Origin: Acidaminobacter sp.
GTDB taxonomy: Bacteria; Bacillota_A; Clostridia; Peptostreptococcales; Acidaminobacteraceae
Direction: 5' to 3'
Assembly: GCA_009881125.1 (NCBI GenBank)
Contig: WXFH01000016.1
Location: forward strand, 67,702-131,701
Length of the DNA stretch: 64,000 bases
Shown here: piece after piece, positions 9,130 to 18,845 of the stretch
Layout of the letters: each line of letters opens with the position of its first letter
Numbering within the stretch: the stretch's first letter is position 1
Notes under the pieces: model-generated
Told to the model about the DNA's origin: nothing
The model's input: the letters and a program-made list of their open reading frames with translations, nothing else
Databases searched by the model: none
Position numbers and translations under genes: made by a program

Positions 9130-10197
9130 TTGGAGACACATGAACGAAGAATAAGTGTAGATAATTTGGAAGTTCTTTATAAATTGTTTGGGAACCTGGA
9201 CGAAAACTTGATGCGCATTGAAAATGCCTTTAAAGTCAAGCTTGCCTCCAGGGACGGCGAAGTCATCATCATTGGAGAAGATCAAACGGTTCATGTCGTG
9301 GAAAAACTGATTGAGGTTCTGATTGGCGCCATAAAGGCCGGCGAAGTGCTGGATGCCCAGAAACTGGACTATTTCATGACTATGTTCAGAGAAGGTGAGG
9401 GCGACAAACTGCCCGGACTTTCAGACGCCATCCTCGTGGTCACCTCAAAGGGAAAGTTCGTCAAGCCCAAGACCCTGGGTCAGCAGAAATACGTCAAAGC
9501 CATTCAGAAGCACGACGTCACCTTTGGCATTGGTCCGGCAGGTACTGGTAAGACCTATCTGGCGGTAGCTATGGCGGTCAAGGCTTTTAAAAATGACGAA
9601 GTCTCCAGGATTGTCATCACTCGACCTGCAGTAGAGGCAGGGGAAAGCCTTGGATTTTTGCCCGGGGATCTGCAGATGAAAGTCGATCCCTATTTGAGGC
9701 CGCTATATGACGCGCTTTATGATATTCTTGGGACAGAGACCTATTTGAAATATAAAGAACGCGGTTTGATTGAAGTAGCACCGCTGGCCTATATGCGCGG
9801 AAGAACGCTGGACAACAGCTTCATCATTCTGGACGAAGCACAGAATACAACCATTGAACAAATGAAAATGTTTCTGACACGCTTTGGCTTTGGCTCAAAA
9901 GTGGTAGTCAATGGAGACATTACCCAGATCGATTTGCCTTCCGGAAAAAAGTCGGGGCTGGTTCATGCTGCCGAGGTGCTAAAATCCGTTGAAGAAATTT
10001 CCATGGTCGAATTCACGGATCGCGACGTCGTCAGACATACGCTGGTGCGGCGCATAATTCAGGAATACGACAAATATGAAAAGCGGATTCAGTATAAAGA
10101 AGAAGCCAAAAAGGAAGCCAAACAGGAAGCCAAACAGAATGCAAGGTTTAAAAAGAGCCGGGAGTCACAAGACGGACGCAGCCAGGGAAGAGGATAA
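9130..10197 (+). CDS. phoH: PhoH-like ATPase
   Basis: 355-residue PhoH family protein, an RNA-associated P-loop ATPase of incompletely known role, almost always beside ybeY. A small KH-like N-terminal domain precedes the ATPase domain with Walker A GPAGTGKTYLA (about residue 137) and Walker B IILDEAQNTT. The C-terminal 40 residues are a lysine-rich tail with repeats of KEAKQEAK, longer and more repetitive than usual. TTG start at 9130 placed by the AAAGGGCGG site 10 bp upstream. Confidence 0.93.
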   Translation: METHERRISVDNLEVLYKLFGNLDENLMRIENAFKVKLASRDGEVIIIGEDQTVHVVEKLIEVLIGAIKAGEVLDAQKLDYFMTMFREGEGDKLPGLSDAILVVTSKGKFVKPKTLGQQKYVKAIQKHDVTFGIGPAGTGKTYLAVAMAVKAFKNDEVSRIVITRPAVEAGESLGFLPGDLQMKVDPYLRPLYDALYDILGTETYLKYKERGLIEVAPLAYMRGRTLDNSFIILDEAQNTTIEQMKMFLTRFGFGSKVVVNGDITQIDLPSGKKSGLVHAAEVLKSVEEISMVEFTDRDVVRHTLVRRIIQEYDKYEKRIQYKEEAKKEAKQEAKQNARFKKSRESQDGRSQGRG

Positions 10198-10214
10198 AAT
10201 TCTGATAGGGGGCA

Positions 10215-10694
10215 ATGGAGATGGTGCATATCAATTTTCAGGACCGGCAGGACCGTAAATCTGTACCTGAATCGCTGGTCGCCAAATTGACTGAGGTCAT
10301 TGAAATGGCACTCGAATATGAAAATCTTGAAGATTATGAGTGCGAGGTCGATCTTACATTAGTTGATGACGCTGAGATTCATCAGCTCAACCTTGAGCAC
10401 AGAAGGATCGACAAAGTCACGGATGTCCTCTCATTCCCTCAGTACGACGCCATAAAAGATATGGAGGACCTTCCTGATCCCATGTATTTGGGAGACATTG
10501 TCATTAGCGTCGAGCGCGCGCTGGCTCAGGCAAATGATTATAAGCACAGCTTTGAACGTGAAATGTGTTTTTTGACAGCCCATAGCATGCTTCACCTCTT
10601 TGGTTATGACCACGAAACGGACGAAGACCAAAAACAGATGCGCGCACTGGAAGAGTCAATCCTCGAAGAACTTGGCATTACCCGTGAGGTGTAG
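10215..10694 (+). CDS. ybeY: Endoribonuclease YbeY (rRNA maturation factor)
   Basis: 159-residue zinc endoribonuclease needed for 16S rRNA 3'-end maturation and ribosome quality control. The metal site HxxxHxxxxxH is present as HSMLHLFGYDH near residue 120, and VTDVLSFPQ is the family motif in the centre. ATG at 10215 follows an AGGGGGC site. It lies 17 bp after phoH, the standard pairing. Confidence 0.97.
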   Translation: MEMVHINFQDRQDRKSVPESLVAKLTEVIEMALEYENLEDYECEVDLTLVDDAEIHQLNLEHRRIDKVTDVLSFPQYDAIKDMEDLPDPMYLGDIVISVERALAQANDYKHSFEREMCFLTAHSMLHLFGYDHETDEDQKQMRALEESILEELGITREV

Positions 10695-10696
10695 TC

Positions 10697-11827
10697 ATGT
10701 GGCGGGCCGTGGAGCGACTGAGTGACAATGTGCTTCCAAACAACTTTTCGGTGAGAAAAAAGAGGTCTGGCAAACTGGTTACGCTATCGTTATGGGTGTG
10801 TGTGATTGCAGCACTTGTGGGCTGTACGCCCGGGTCATCTGTTGCTGAGCCTGAAGCCGAGGTCCAGGAGCCTGTAGAAGTATCAGTCCCGGAACCGGAG
10901 CCTGAACCTGAGCCTGTCGTCGAGCTGCCATCTGAAGACAGCCAGACCTGGACGGCGCGCTGGCTTATAGACCGTCCTGTCTTTGTGATGATGGATAATC
11001 ACGCGGGCGCCAGGCCTCAGTCAGGTTTAAAAGAGGCACTCTTCGTATACGAGATGCTGGCCGAGGGCAACATTACCCGCTACGAGGCCGTTTTTACCAG
11101 TACGGGTGACTATGAAGTCGGGCCCATCAGAAGTGCAAGACCCTACTTCATAAACAGGGCACTTGAGTATGACGGTCTCTATGTCCATGTTGGGGGATCC
11201 CCTCAAGCCTTTAATGACCTGTCCAAACTAAAAGTAGCGGATATTGACGGCTTATCTGCAGGGCGAAATATTTTCTGGAGAAGAAGTCACAAGAAAATAC
11301 CGCATAATATGTACTCAACCCTGAACGCGATTCGAAAAGATGCTGACAGGAAAAAATACCGGGTCGAGCCGGAGTTTGATGTTCCAATCTATGCGAAGAC
11401 CGCAGCGCCGCCTTCTGAAGATCAGGCCGGTTCTGTCAGGCTGGTATACAGACAGGGCAGCAGCGGCTATGCATCAGGGTATCTCTATGATGAGGCATTA
11501 AAAGCCTATAGCCGCCAGGTCAATGGCGCGCCTCATGTGGATGAACTGGATAATACACCGCTCATGGTGACGAATGTCATTATTCAAACTGTCAGAACGA
11601 AAACTGTGGACAATGAAGGCCGGTTGGTTATGGATGACGTTGGTTCAGGCCAAGGCTGGTATATGAGTATGGGTGCCCGAATTCCAATTCAATGGGAAAA
11701 AGCGGACCGACGCGCTCAAACAATCTATAAAACCGAAGAGGGCACGGCTATACAGCTGAATCCGGGTGTAACTTGGATTCAGGTTATACCTCAGTGGCTG
11801 GAGCCGGTCTGGAATGAGGGGGCATAA
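10697..11827 (+). CDS. DUF3048 (YerB-like) lipoprotein
   Basis: 376-residue exported protein of the DUF3048 family, function unknown. A basic stretch (about 20-30, KKRSGK) precedes a hydrophobic segment ending in the lipobox-like ALVGC, so it is probably a membrane-anchored lipoprotein on the outer face. A Pro/Glu-rich linker (EPEPEPEPV) separates the anchor from the domain with RPVFVMMDNHAGARPQSGL and GPIRSARPYF. With ATG 10697 the pre-signal region is long (about 28 residues); a GTG at 10751 is an alternative but has a poor ribosome site. It begins 2 bp after ybeY. Confidence 0.85.
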   Translation: MWRAVERLSDNVLPNNFSVRKKRSGKLVTLSLWVCVIAALVGCTPGSSVAEPEAEVQEPVEVSVPEPEPEPEPVVELPSEDSQTWTARWLIDRPVFVMMDNHAGARPQSGLKEALFVYEMLAEGNITRYEAVFTSTGDYEVGPIRSARPYFINRALEYDGLYVHVGGSPQAFNDLSKLKVADIDGLSAGRNIFWRRSHKKIPHNMYSTLNAIRKDADRKKYRVEPEFDVPIYAKTAAPPSEDQAGSVRLVYRQGSSGYASGYLYDEALKAYSRQVNGAPHVDELDNTPLMVTNVIIQTVRTKTVDNEGRLVMDDVGSGQGWYMSMGARIPIQWEKADRRAQTIYKTEEGTAIQLNPGVTWIQVIPQWLEPVWNEGA

Positions 11828-11828
11828 T

Positions 11829-12224
11829 ATGGAGATCACTTATGAAAAACTCATTGAGATGGCATATGAAGCAATGCAATATGCCTATACACCCTATTCG
11901 AAGTTCAATGTGGGTGCAGCGCTCCTGGCGAGCACCGGTGATGTCTATACGGGCTGCAACATTGAAAGCGCCTCCTATGGGGCTACCAACTGCGCAGAGC
12001 GTACAGCGCTGTTTAAAGCAGTTTCAGAGGGCTGCAGGTCCTTTAAGGCGATTGCGATTGTCAGCGAATCAAAGCTGCCAACCTATCCCTGTGGCATCTG
12101 TCGCCAAATGCTGATGGAATTTGGCGATCTCGATGTGATCCTGGATCGTGGGGGAAGCCTCGTCGTTCACAGGCTGTCTGAGCTGCTTCCACATTCTTTT
12201 ACACAGGCAGACTTGCAAATATAA
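11829..12224 (+). CDS. cdd: Cytidine deaminase
   Basis: 131-residue tetrameric-type cytidine deaminase (cytidine/deoxycytidine to uridine/deoxyuridine plus ammonia). The zinc/catalytic motifs are CAERTALF (Glu is the proton shuttle) and PCGICRQML. The start at ATG 11829 directly follows the DUF3048 stop, with GAGGGGGC as ribosome site. Upstream of era as in many Firmicutes; part of pyrimidine salvage. Confidence 0.96.
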   Translation: MEITYEKLIEMAYEAMQYAYTPYSKFNVGAALLASTGDVYTGCNIESASYGATNCAERTALFKAVSEGCRSFKAIAIVSESKLPTYPCGICRQMLMEFGDLDVILDRGGSLVVHRLSELLPHSFTQADLQI

Positions 12225-12270
12225 GAGGTCTTTCACTTAAGTTTTACCATTTATGTCAGGAGGAACTTAG

Positions 12271-13161
12271 TTGTCATTCAAATCAGGATTTGTTTCAATT
12301 ATAGGCAGACCAAATGTTGGGAAATCAACACTTCTTAACGCGATTACCGGCGAAAAAATCGCCATTATGTCAGATAAGCCGCAGACGACCCGCAATAGAA
12401 TTCAGGCGATTTACACGACGAAGGATAGCCAGATCATTTTTGTGGACACCCCCGGCATGACAAGAGCCAAAAATAAGCTGGGCGATTTCATGATCAAAAC
12501 CGCGCTGGATACCTTGAAGGAAGTCGACGCCATCATTTTTATGGTGGATGACTCACTGTCCCTCGGACCGTCAGACAAGTTTATTCTCGAGCATCTCCAG
12601 AACGTCAAAACGCCTGTGATTCTCGCCATCAACAAAGTAGACAAAATCATGCCCGAGCAATATGCCATCATTACAAAAATTTACAGTGAGTACAGTTTTA
12701 TTAAGGATATTGTCAGTCTGTCGGCACTCCAGGGTGCAAACATCAATGTCGTCATCGATAAAGTGATTGGGTATCTTCCGGAAGGACCTATGTATTATCC
12801 GGGAGACATGATTACGGATCAGCCTGAGCGTGCAATTGTCGCAGAGATTATTCGCGAAAAGCTGCTCCACTATCTGGATCAGGAAGTGCCCCATGGGGTC
12901 GCAGTTGAAATTGAGGCTATGAAGAATCGTGAAAACAGCGACATGGTGGATATTAGAGCGGTCATTGTCTGTGAGCGCGAAAGTCATAAAGGGATCATCA
13001 TCGGTAAAGGCGGACGAAAATTAAAGGGCGTGGGAAAAAGCGCCAGAGAGGAAATTGAGCGCCTTTTGGGATCCAAAGTATTTCTGGAGCTCTGGGTTAA
13101 GGTTCGTCCTGGCTGGCGGGACAATGACTTGATGCTCAAGAACTTTGGCTACAAAGAATAA
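12271..13161 (+). CDS. era: GTPase Era
   Basis: 296-residue GTPase that binds the 3' end of 16S rRNA and couples 30S assembly to growth. G-domain motifs are GRPNVGKST (G1), DTPGMT (G3) and NKVD (G4). The C-terminal KH domain has IIIGKGGRKLKGVG. TTG start at 12271 after AGGAGG. Its genome neighbours phoH, ybeY and cdd upstream and recO downstream fit the conserved era block, here interrupted by mgtE. Confidence 0.97.
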   Translation: MSFKSGFVSIIGRPNVGKSTLLNAITGEKIAIMSDKPQTTRNRIQAIYTTKDSQIIFVDTPGMTRAKNKLGDFMIKTALDTLKEVDAIIFMVDDSLSLGPSDKFILEHLQNVKTPVILAINKVDKIMPEQYAIITKIYSEYSFIKDIVSLSALQGANINVVIDKVIGYLPEGPMYYPGDMITDQPERAIVAEIIREKLLHYLDQEVPHGVAVEIEAMKNRENSDMVDIRAVIVCERESHKGIIIGKGGRKLKGVGKSAREEIERLLGSKVFLELWVKVRPGWRDNDLMLKNFGYKE

Positions 13162-13224
13162 CCCCAATTGGATAATGGTTTATAATTGAATAACTTATAA
13201 AGTAACAAAGCTCGGGGGTGACGT

Positions 13225-14610
13225 ATGGCAAATCTTCAGGAGATCGAACAAGAGGAATTGATAAAACAGCTGGTAGAGCTCCTCGAGCTTGGGGCTTATG
13301 AGGCTGTACGAACATTAGATGAAAAGCTGCACTATGCAGACCGGGCTGAAATTCTCGAGGAACTCAGCGAGGAACACAGACAGGCTTATTTTGAATTGCT
13401 GGACTTTGAGGATGCTTCTGAAGTCCTTGAGGAAGTTGGCTCCGAACTATTCTCTGAATTGATCGAGGGCATGGATGAAGATAAGAGGTCTCGCGTCATA
13501 GACAATATGGCCCAGGACGACATTGTCGACAAACTTTCGGGACTGACTGAAGAAAAACAAGAAGAGCTGCTGTCCTATATGGATGAGGAGATTGCCTCCG
13601 AGGTTGAGACTCTCTTGGAATATGATGAGGACTCCGCCGGCGGCCGGATGACTAAGGATTACGTTACGCTTACCACTGAAATGACCATAGACGAAGCGAT
13701 CACTTACCTCAGGCATCATGCACCCGGCGCTGAAACCATTTATTATGTCTTTGTGACGAATGAGGAAGGCGTCCTGACGGGGGTCATATCCCTGCGTCAG
13801 CTCATTGTGGCCGCTCCGGACATGAAAATCAGCGAGATCATGAATGACAATGTCATCTCAGTCTATGATGATGAGGATCAGGAAGAGGTTGCAAGACTCT
13901 TTTCCAAATATGACTTCATGGTAATGCCGGTTGTAGACAAGGAAGAGAAACTCAAGGGCATCATTACCGTCGACGACATTCTCGACGTCATTGAGGAAGA
14001 AGCCACAGAGGATATCTATAAATTTGCGGGCTCTTCGGATCTGGAGATCTACGAAGAAGACGACGCGTCCTGGCTTCGGGTCGTGCGCTCTGTGCGCTCC
14101 CGACTGCCCTGGCTGGTCATCACTATCTTTGGAGGACTATTGTCAGCAAACGTCGTGGCGCGATATCAGGGCACACTGGACGCCCATTCCGCCCTGGCTA
14201 TGTTTATGCCGCTATTGGCAGGTATGGGCGGTAATGTTGGCACCCAATCCTCGACAATTACGGTCAGAAGCATCGCCATAGGCTATGTGGAAGGCAAAGA
14301 AGCCGTTAGGACCTTTCTCCTGGAAGTGGCGACGGGTTTTATTGTGGGACTTGTCTGCAGCTTGATCGTTGGGATTGCAGCTTCACTGACAAATGGCAGC
14401 CTGATGATCAGCCTGATCGTTGGAATCGCTATGTTCTCAAATATTCTGACAGCCGCAGCCATTGGAACTCTGGTGCCTATGGTTTTTAAAAAGCTCGGCG
14501 TCGACCCTGCTGTGGCCTCAGCGCCATTTATCTCAACAACCGTCGACATTACGGGTCTCACCATATATTTTTCACTTGCGACGCTACTCATTGGAAAGTG
14601 GATGGTCTGA
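13225..14610 (+). CDS. mgtE: Magnesium transporter MgtE
   Basis: 461-residue Mg2+ channel/transporter. The acidic N-terminal MgtE_N domain covers about 1-130, two CBS domains about 135-260, and five membrane segments the rest. The pore region GMGGNVGTQSSTI matches the family signature. ATG after GGGGGTG. The gene is inserted between era and recO, which are adjacent in many relatives. No Mg-sensing M-box RNA was recognised upstream (the gap is only 63 bp). Confidence 0.95.
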   Translation: MANLQEIEQEELIKQLVELLELGAYEAVRTLDEKLHYADRAEILEELSEEHRQAYFELLDFEDASEVLEEVGSELFSELIEGMDEDKRSRVIDNMAQDDIVDKLSGLTEEKQEELLSYMDEEIASEVETLLEYDEDSAGGRMTKDYVTLTTEMTIDEAITYLRHHAPGAETIYYVFVTNEEGVLTGVISLRQLIVAAPDMKISEIMNDNVISVYDDEDQEEVARLFSKYDFMVMPVVDKEEKLKGIITVDDILDVIEEEATEDIYKFAGSSDLEIYEEDDASWLRVVRSVRSRLPWLVITIFGGLLSANVVARYQGTLDAHSALAMFMPLLAGMGGNVGTQSSTITVRSIAIGYVEGKEAVRTFLLEVATGFIVGLVCSLIVGIAASLTNGSLMISLIVGIAMFSNILTAAAIGTLVPMVFKKLGVDPAVASAPFISTTVDITGLTIYFSLATLLIGKWMV

Positions 14611-14611
14611 T

Positions 14612-15433
14612 ATGCTGTTAACGACAAAAGCCATAGTCTTGTCCAAGCGAAAGCTGGAGGACAATGATGCTCTGGTGACTTTGATGACAGAGCGATCCGG
14701 AAAGCTGAAGGCTATAGCAAAGGGTGCAAAATCCTCAAGATCCATGATTGCCGCGACGACACAGCCTTTTACACTGGGAGAATTTGTTCTGGATGTGGGG
14801 GCGTCCTGGAACCGCGTCAGAAGTGTCGAGGTCCTTGAATCTTTTCGCCACATCCATGAAGATCTGATGCTGATGGGGTATGGCGCGTATTTTCTCGAAA
14901 CGGCCTCGCAGCTGCTTCAGGAGGGTGAAGAAAACAGAGGGTTGTTTCAGTTGCTTTCGGAGGTTTTGATAGGGTTGAATGCCTATGACCATCGGCAAAA
15001 AAGAAAAAAAGAAGCGTCTGAGATTGGAACCGACCTTTCAATCGCGGAAACGGCTGAGCAGTTCATGCCGCTGGATCTGGAATGGGTGAAAATAGTCTAT
15101 GAACTAAAACTTCTCGCGACTATGGGCTTTGATATTGAACTAAAACACTGTGTCCGCTGCGGTGCGGAGGGGGCACATGTCGACTTCAGCGTTCCTGAGG
15201 GTGGCGCAGTCTGCAGCAACTGTCTGGTGGAAGGCGATGACCGGATTGGGCGAATGCTGTATAACATTATGGATTATGTCAGCAAACAAAGCATTGACGT
15301 ATTGATGGGGACAAAAATAAATCGTTTATACGTCAGCAAATTGGATATCTTATGTATGAGATTTATGAGGCAGCATTTGGGGTATCAAGACTTTAAGAGC
15401 TTGGAATTCCTGAAAGCCATACGAAAAGTTTGA
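14612..15433 (+). CDS. recO: DNA repair protein RecO
   Basis: 273-residue recombination mediator that helps load RecA onto SSB-coated DNA. The N-terminal OB fold begins TTKAIVLSKRKLEDNDALVT; the helical C-terminal domain has a zinc site with CVRCG and CSNC. The start ATG 14612 lies just after the mgtE stop; the frame is open further upstream inside mgtE but that part is not RecO-like. Confidence 0.94.
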   Translation: MLLTTKAIVLSKRKLEDNDALVTLMTERSGKLKAIAKGAKSSRSMIAATTQPFTLGEFVLDVGASWNRVRSVEVLESFRHIHEDLMLMGYGAYFLETASQLLQEGEENRGLFQLLSEVLIGLNAYDHRQKRKKEASEIGTDLSIAETAEQFMPLDLEWVKIVYELKLLATMGFDIELKHCVRCGAEGAHVDFSVPEGGAVCSNCLVEGDDRIGRMLYNIMDYVSKQSIDVLMGTKINRLYVSKLDILCMRFMRQHLGYQDFKSLEFLKAIRKV

Positions 15434-15446
15434 GGAGAGTGATCAA

Positions 15447-16124
15447 ATGAGCACAGTTACAATTGAAATGGTCGATGAGGTCCGCAACAGAACGGATGCA
15501 GATTACAAACTTGCCAAAGAAGCCCTCGAAATATGCAATGGAGATGTACTAGAAGCTGTGATCTACATTGAATCACTGAAATCTACGGGTGAAAAGCAGC
15601 GCAGTGAGTTCATAAGCCGCGGTACAGATTTGATCGAAAAACTGAGAGAGCTCGTCAGCAAAGGTGTCATCACTCGAATTCTCGTGGTTAAAAACGAAAA
15701 TCAAGTCATGAATATACCGGTACTTGCAGGCGGTGTGGCCGCGCTGGTATTCACCACAGCTACCATTGCGGGTATTCTGGCGGCAGTTGCGACAGGCTGT
15801 CACATTAAAGTCGTCAAGGAAAATGGCGAGGTTCTCGATCTCAATGACATGACTGAGGAATCCTTTAAGAATTTTATTGACGCGACAGAGAAAACGGTTC
15901 AGAACGTAAAAGATAAACTGAAGAAATCCGGTGACTCTGAAGTCGGTGCTGATTCGGAGGATGAGTTCGCTCATGACCCTGACGGGGTTACCATATTAAT
16001 GGATGAAGAGGAAATTAAGTCCTACGAAAAAGAGGACGATCATTACTATGGCGAAGGTCATTTTATGGAAGACGGTGCGGTTGAAGAAGAACATAAGGGC
16101 CATAAAAACGCGCATCACAAGTAG
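15447..16124 (+). CDS. DUF4342 protein with UBA/TS-N-like N-terminus
   Basis: 225-residue protein of unknown function. Residues 1-45 resemble the UBA-like helical domain of EF-Ts (VRNRTDADYKLAKEALEICN). A DUF4342-type region follows, with KLRELVSKGVITRILV and a hydrophobic segment of about 25 residues (VLAGGVAALVFTTATIAGIL) that is probably membrane-associated. The last 60 residues are acidic and His-rich (HDPDG, DDHYYGEGHF, KGHKNAHHK), suggesting a flexible, perhaps metal-binding tail. It starts 13 bp after recO and precedes the glyS leader, a recurrent place for this family in clostridia. Confidence 0.75.
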   Translation: MSTVTIEMVDEVRNRTDADYKLAKEALEICNGDVLEAVIYIESLKSTGEKQRSEFISRGTDLIEKLRELVSKGVITRILVVKNENQVMNIPVLAGGVAALVFTTATIAGILAAVATGCHIKVVKENGEVLDLNDMTEESFKNFIDATEKTVQNVKDKLKKSGDSEVGADSEDEFAHDPDGVTILMDEEEIKSYEKEDDHYYGEGHFMEDGAVEEEHKGHKNAHHK

Positions 16125-16241
16125 TATCATCTTTTGAAGCGACTATACTCAGACATCTTGAAACAAGATTTTTGAATGAGTCACTTCATTATCAGCTTTA
16201 ACATTGTTTCTGAAAATGGATTAAAGTGCGGATATTCCGGC

Positions 16242-16271
16242 TGGACAAGCTTGGGAAGCCTGTGGTACAAT
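16242..16271 (+). promoter_or_regulatory. Promoter for glyS leader
   Basis: TGGACA (16242-16247), 18-bp spacer, TACAAT (16266-16271). The predicted transcript would start near 16278, just before the T-box structure. Confidence 0.55.
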
Positions 16272-16277
16272 CCATTT

Positions 16278-16475
16278 AAATTCAAATGGATGCAGAGAAG
16301 AAGAAAAGTAAAAGGTGAGGACATTCAAGAGAGCCGGCGGCAGGTGTGAGTCCGGTATGAAATCCCTTTGAAGGCGCTTTGGAGCATCGTCTCAAAGTGG
16401 GCGTTTTGCCAACTAGGGTGGAACCGCGGAAGATAGACTCTTTCGTCCCTAACCGGGATGAGAGGGTCTTTTTTT
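16278..16475 (+). ncRNA. T-box riboswitch, glycine-specific
   Basis: Leader RNA that senses uncharged tRNA-Gly and switches between terminator and antiterminator. Recognisable parts: AAGTAAAAGG near the 5' end of stem I, the AGAGAG motif, the specifier GGC at 16373-16375 (in GAAGGC, five bases before GGAG), and the invariant T-box AGGGTGGAACCGCG at 16415-16428. The terminator stem (16435-16468, AGACTCTTTCGTCCC paired with GGGATGAGAGGGTCT) runs into a T-run at 16469-16475. The glycine codon agrees with the downstream glyS gene. Confidence 0.93.
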
Positions 16476-16582
16476 GCTAGGATGAAAAGTCCGGTGGTAT
16501 GACGCGGATCTGAACTTCAAAGCAACAACTTTATTAGGGTTTCTGATTAGTATTCTTTCATTACAGTACAGGAGGGTTTCTG

Positions 16583-17968
16583 ATGTCAAAAGTCACTATG
16601 GAAAAAATTGTTTCATTATCCAAAACCCGCGGCTTTGTCTTTCCGGGCTCTGAAATTTATGGTGGTTTGGCTAACACTTGGGATTATGGTCCTTTGGGCG
16701 TCGAGCTCAAGAATAATGTCAAGAAGGCCTGGTGGAAGAAGTTTGTTCAAGAATCCAAGTATAACGTTGGCCTGGATGCGGCAATTTTGATGAATCCGGC
16801 CACTTGGGTGGCATCAGGCCACGTGGGCGGATTCGCTGATCCTTTGATGGACTGTAAGGCATGTAAAGCACGTTTTCGGGCAGACAAGCTCATTGAAGAT
16901 CATTTCATGGCCATAGGTCATGAAGGTGTTGTAGACGGCTGGCCTAAAGAGAAGATGGAAGCTTATATTCAGGAGCATGGCATTAAGTGTCCGGAGTGCG
17001 GCAAGAAGGATTTCACCGGTATTCGTCAGTTTAATCTCATGTTCAAAACTTTCCAGGGCGTTACTGAAGATTCCAGTACACAGATTTTTCTGCGACCTGA
17101 AACGGCTCAGGGGATTTTTGTGAACTTTAAAAACGTTCAGCGGGCGTCCAGAAAGAAAGTGCCTTTTGGTATTGCTCAGGTCGGCAAGTCCTTTAGAAAC
17201 GAAATCACACCGGGCAACTTTACGTTCAGGACGCGGGAGTTTGAGCAAATGGAACTCGAATTTTTCTGCGCCCCAGGTGAGGATCTGGAATGGTTCAATT
17301 ATTGGAAGCAATTTTGCCTGGATTGGCTGAAAAACCTGAATATGAAAGAGACCTCCGTTCGTTCCCGGGATCACGCTAAAGAGGAGCTCTCCCACTATTC
17401 GAACGCCACAACGGATATTGAATTCTTGTTTCCTTTTGGATGGGGAGAGCTTTGGGGGATCGCCGACAGAACGGATTTCGACCTTAAAGCGCACATGACC
17501 CATTCAGGCGAAGACCTTCGCTATATTGACCCAATGACAAATGAAAAATATGTGCCTTATTGTATCGAGCCTTCTCTTGGCGCTGATCGCGTTACGCTGG
17601 CATTTCTTGTGGATGCCTATGAAGAGGAGACACTCGAGGATGGCTCTGACCGTGTGGTCATGAAATTCCATCCTGCGCTTGCACCTATCAAGGCTGCGAT
17701 TTTCCCGCTCGCGAAGAAACTGAATGACGAAGCGATTAAAGTCTTTGAAATGCTATCAAAGCACTTTATGGTGGATTACGACGATTCTGGCAGCATAGGC
17801 AAGCGTTATCGCAGACATGATGAGATTGGAACACCGTTTTGCATTACTTTTGACTTCGACTCACTTGAAGATGGCCAAGTCACTGTCAGAGACAGAGATA
17901 CAATGACACAGAAAAGAGTCCCGATTAATGAATTGGTGGAACTGATCCGTCAGAGCCAGGAATTCTAA
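16583..17968 (+). CDS. glyS: Glycyl-tRNA synthetase (single-chain type)
   Basis: 461-residue class II synthetase of the alpha2, eukaryote-like form, which charges tRNA-Gly. Class II motifs are seen as [15 protein letters not shown] (motif 2 region) and [15 protein letters not shown] (motif 3). A zinc-like pair CKAC/CPEC lies in the insertion between motifs 1 and 2. The C-terminal anticodon-binding domain ends [15 protein letters not shown] at 16583 with AGGAGGG. Expression is expected to rise on glycine starvation through the T-box. Confidence 0.98.
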   Translation: MSKVTMEKIVSLSKTRGFVFPGSEIYGGLANTWDYGPLGVELKNNVKKAWWKKFVQESKYNVGLDAAILMNPATWVASGHVGGFADPLMDCKACKARFRADKLIEDHFMAIGHEGVVDGWPKEKMEAYIQEHGIKCPECGKKDFTGIRQFNLMFKTFQGVTEDSSTQIFLRPETAQGIFVNFKNVQRASRKKVPFGIAQVGKSFRNEITPGNFTFRTREFEQMELEFFCAPGEDLEWFNYWKQFCLDWLKNLNMKETSVRSRDHAKEELSHYSNATTDIEFLFPFGWGELWGIADRTDFDLKAHMTHSGEDLRYIDPMTNEKYVPYCIEPSLGADRVTLAFLVDAYEEETLEDGSDRVVMKFHPALAPIKAAIFPLAKKLNDEAIKVFEMLSKHFMVDYDDSGSIGKRYRRHDEIGTPFCITFDFDSLEDGQVTVRDRDTMTQKRVPINELVELIRQSQEF

Positions 17969-17990
17969 GAAATAAGATTAATCAAGAGAG

Positions 17991-18054
17991 GAAATTAGTG
18001 ACGGCACAAAGTCGGTTCATGACTTTTGCTGCACTAATTTCTTCTTTCTTTTTT
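17991..18054 (+). terminator. Terminator after glyS
   Basis: Outer stem GAAATTAGTG/CACTAATTTC (17991-18000, 18032-18041) with inner stem AAAGTC/GACTTT, then CTTCTTTCTTTTTT. It is similar to hairpins at 26850 and 48022 in size, outer arms and inner arms. Confidence 0.85.
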
Positions 18055-18185
18055 GGGGATTTTATTTATGTCAATGTATGGGAAAAAAAACAACAATATT
18101 ATAAAAAATACGATGCAATCCCTTATAAAGTGTAGTAGAATAGTCTCAACGTGTTAAATAGTGCATCACATTAAAGTGAAAGCGG

Positions 18186-18845
18186 GTGATTAATATAGAT
18201 CTTAAAAATCGTCACTATGAAATACTTGAGATTGTTAAGACGCAGGGGCCTATAACCAGTGAACACATTGCGAGTCTTCTAAATGTCACGCGATCTGCGA
18301 TTCGTGCGGATTTAAATCTGCTGACCATGTCGGGGATGCTGGAAGCCAAACCAAAGGTTGGGTATATGTATATAGGCAGTGTTGAAAGGCAAAAAATTGC
18401 GGACTACCTGAACGCAGTCCGGGTAGGAGATTTGAAATCAAGGCCGGTGGCAATCACGGATACCACCTCTGTGTATGATGCTGTGGTCACAATGTTCCTG
18501 GAAGATGTAGGCTCAATTTTTATCACAAATGAAGCCAAATATCTCTCAGGCGTAATTTCCAGGAAAGATTTACTTAAGGCCGCTATAGGCGGAAGTGATA
18601 TTCATCAGATCCCTGTGGGTATCATCATGACGAGGATGCCTAATGTTGTAACAGTAGCGCCGGCGGACCCGGTTGTCGAAGCAGCGAGAAAAATCATGGA
18701 GCATGAGATCGATGCGCTGCCAGTCGTTGAAGAAATATTTAAGGACGGCCAGATTTTGTACAGGATTGTCGGCAGGTTCTCAAAAACCAACATTACAAAG
18801 CTCTTCGTAGATATTGGCAACAAACTTGGGGGGGGATTGGATTGA
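18186..18845 (+). CDS. HTH and CBS-domain transcriptional regulator (CcpN-like)
   Basis: 219-residue regulator like Bacillus CcpN/YqzB. The N-terminal winged helix (about 1-60) contains GPITSEHIASLLNVTRSAIR; two CBS domains (about 78-200) probably bind an adenine nucleotide. CcpN represses gluconeogenic genes in Bacillus; here the gene overlaps ppsR by 4 bp and precedes ppdK, so regulation of the pyruvate/PEP node is likely (inference from context). GTG start at 18186. Confidence 0.85.
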   Translation: MINIDLKNRHYEILEIVKTQGPITSEHIASLLNVTRSAIRADLNLLTMSGMLEAKPKVGYMYIGSVERQKIADYLNAVRVGDLKSRPVAITDTTSVYDAVVTMFLEDVGSIFITNEAKYLSGVISRKDLLKAAIGGSDIHQIPVGIIMTRMPNVVTVAPADPVVEAARKIMEHEIDALPVVEEIFKDGQILYRIVGRFSKTNITKLFVDIGNKLGGGLD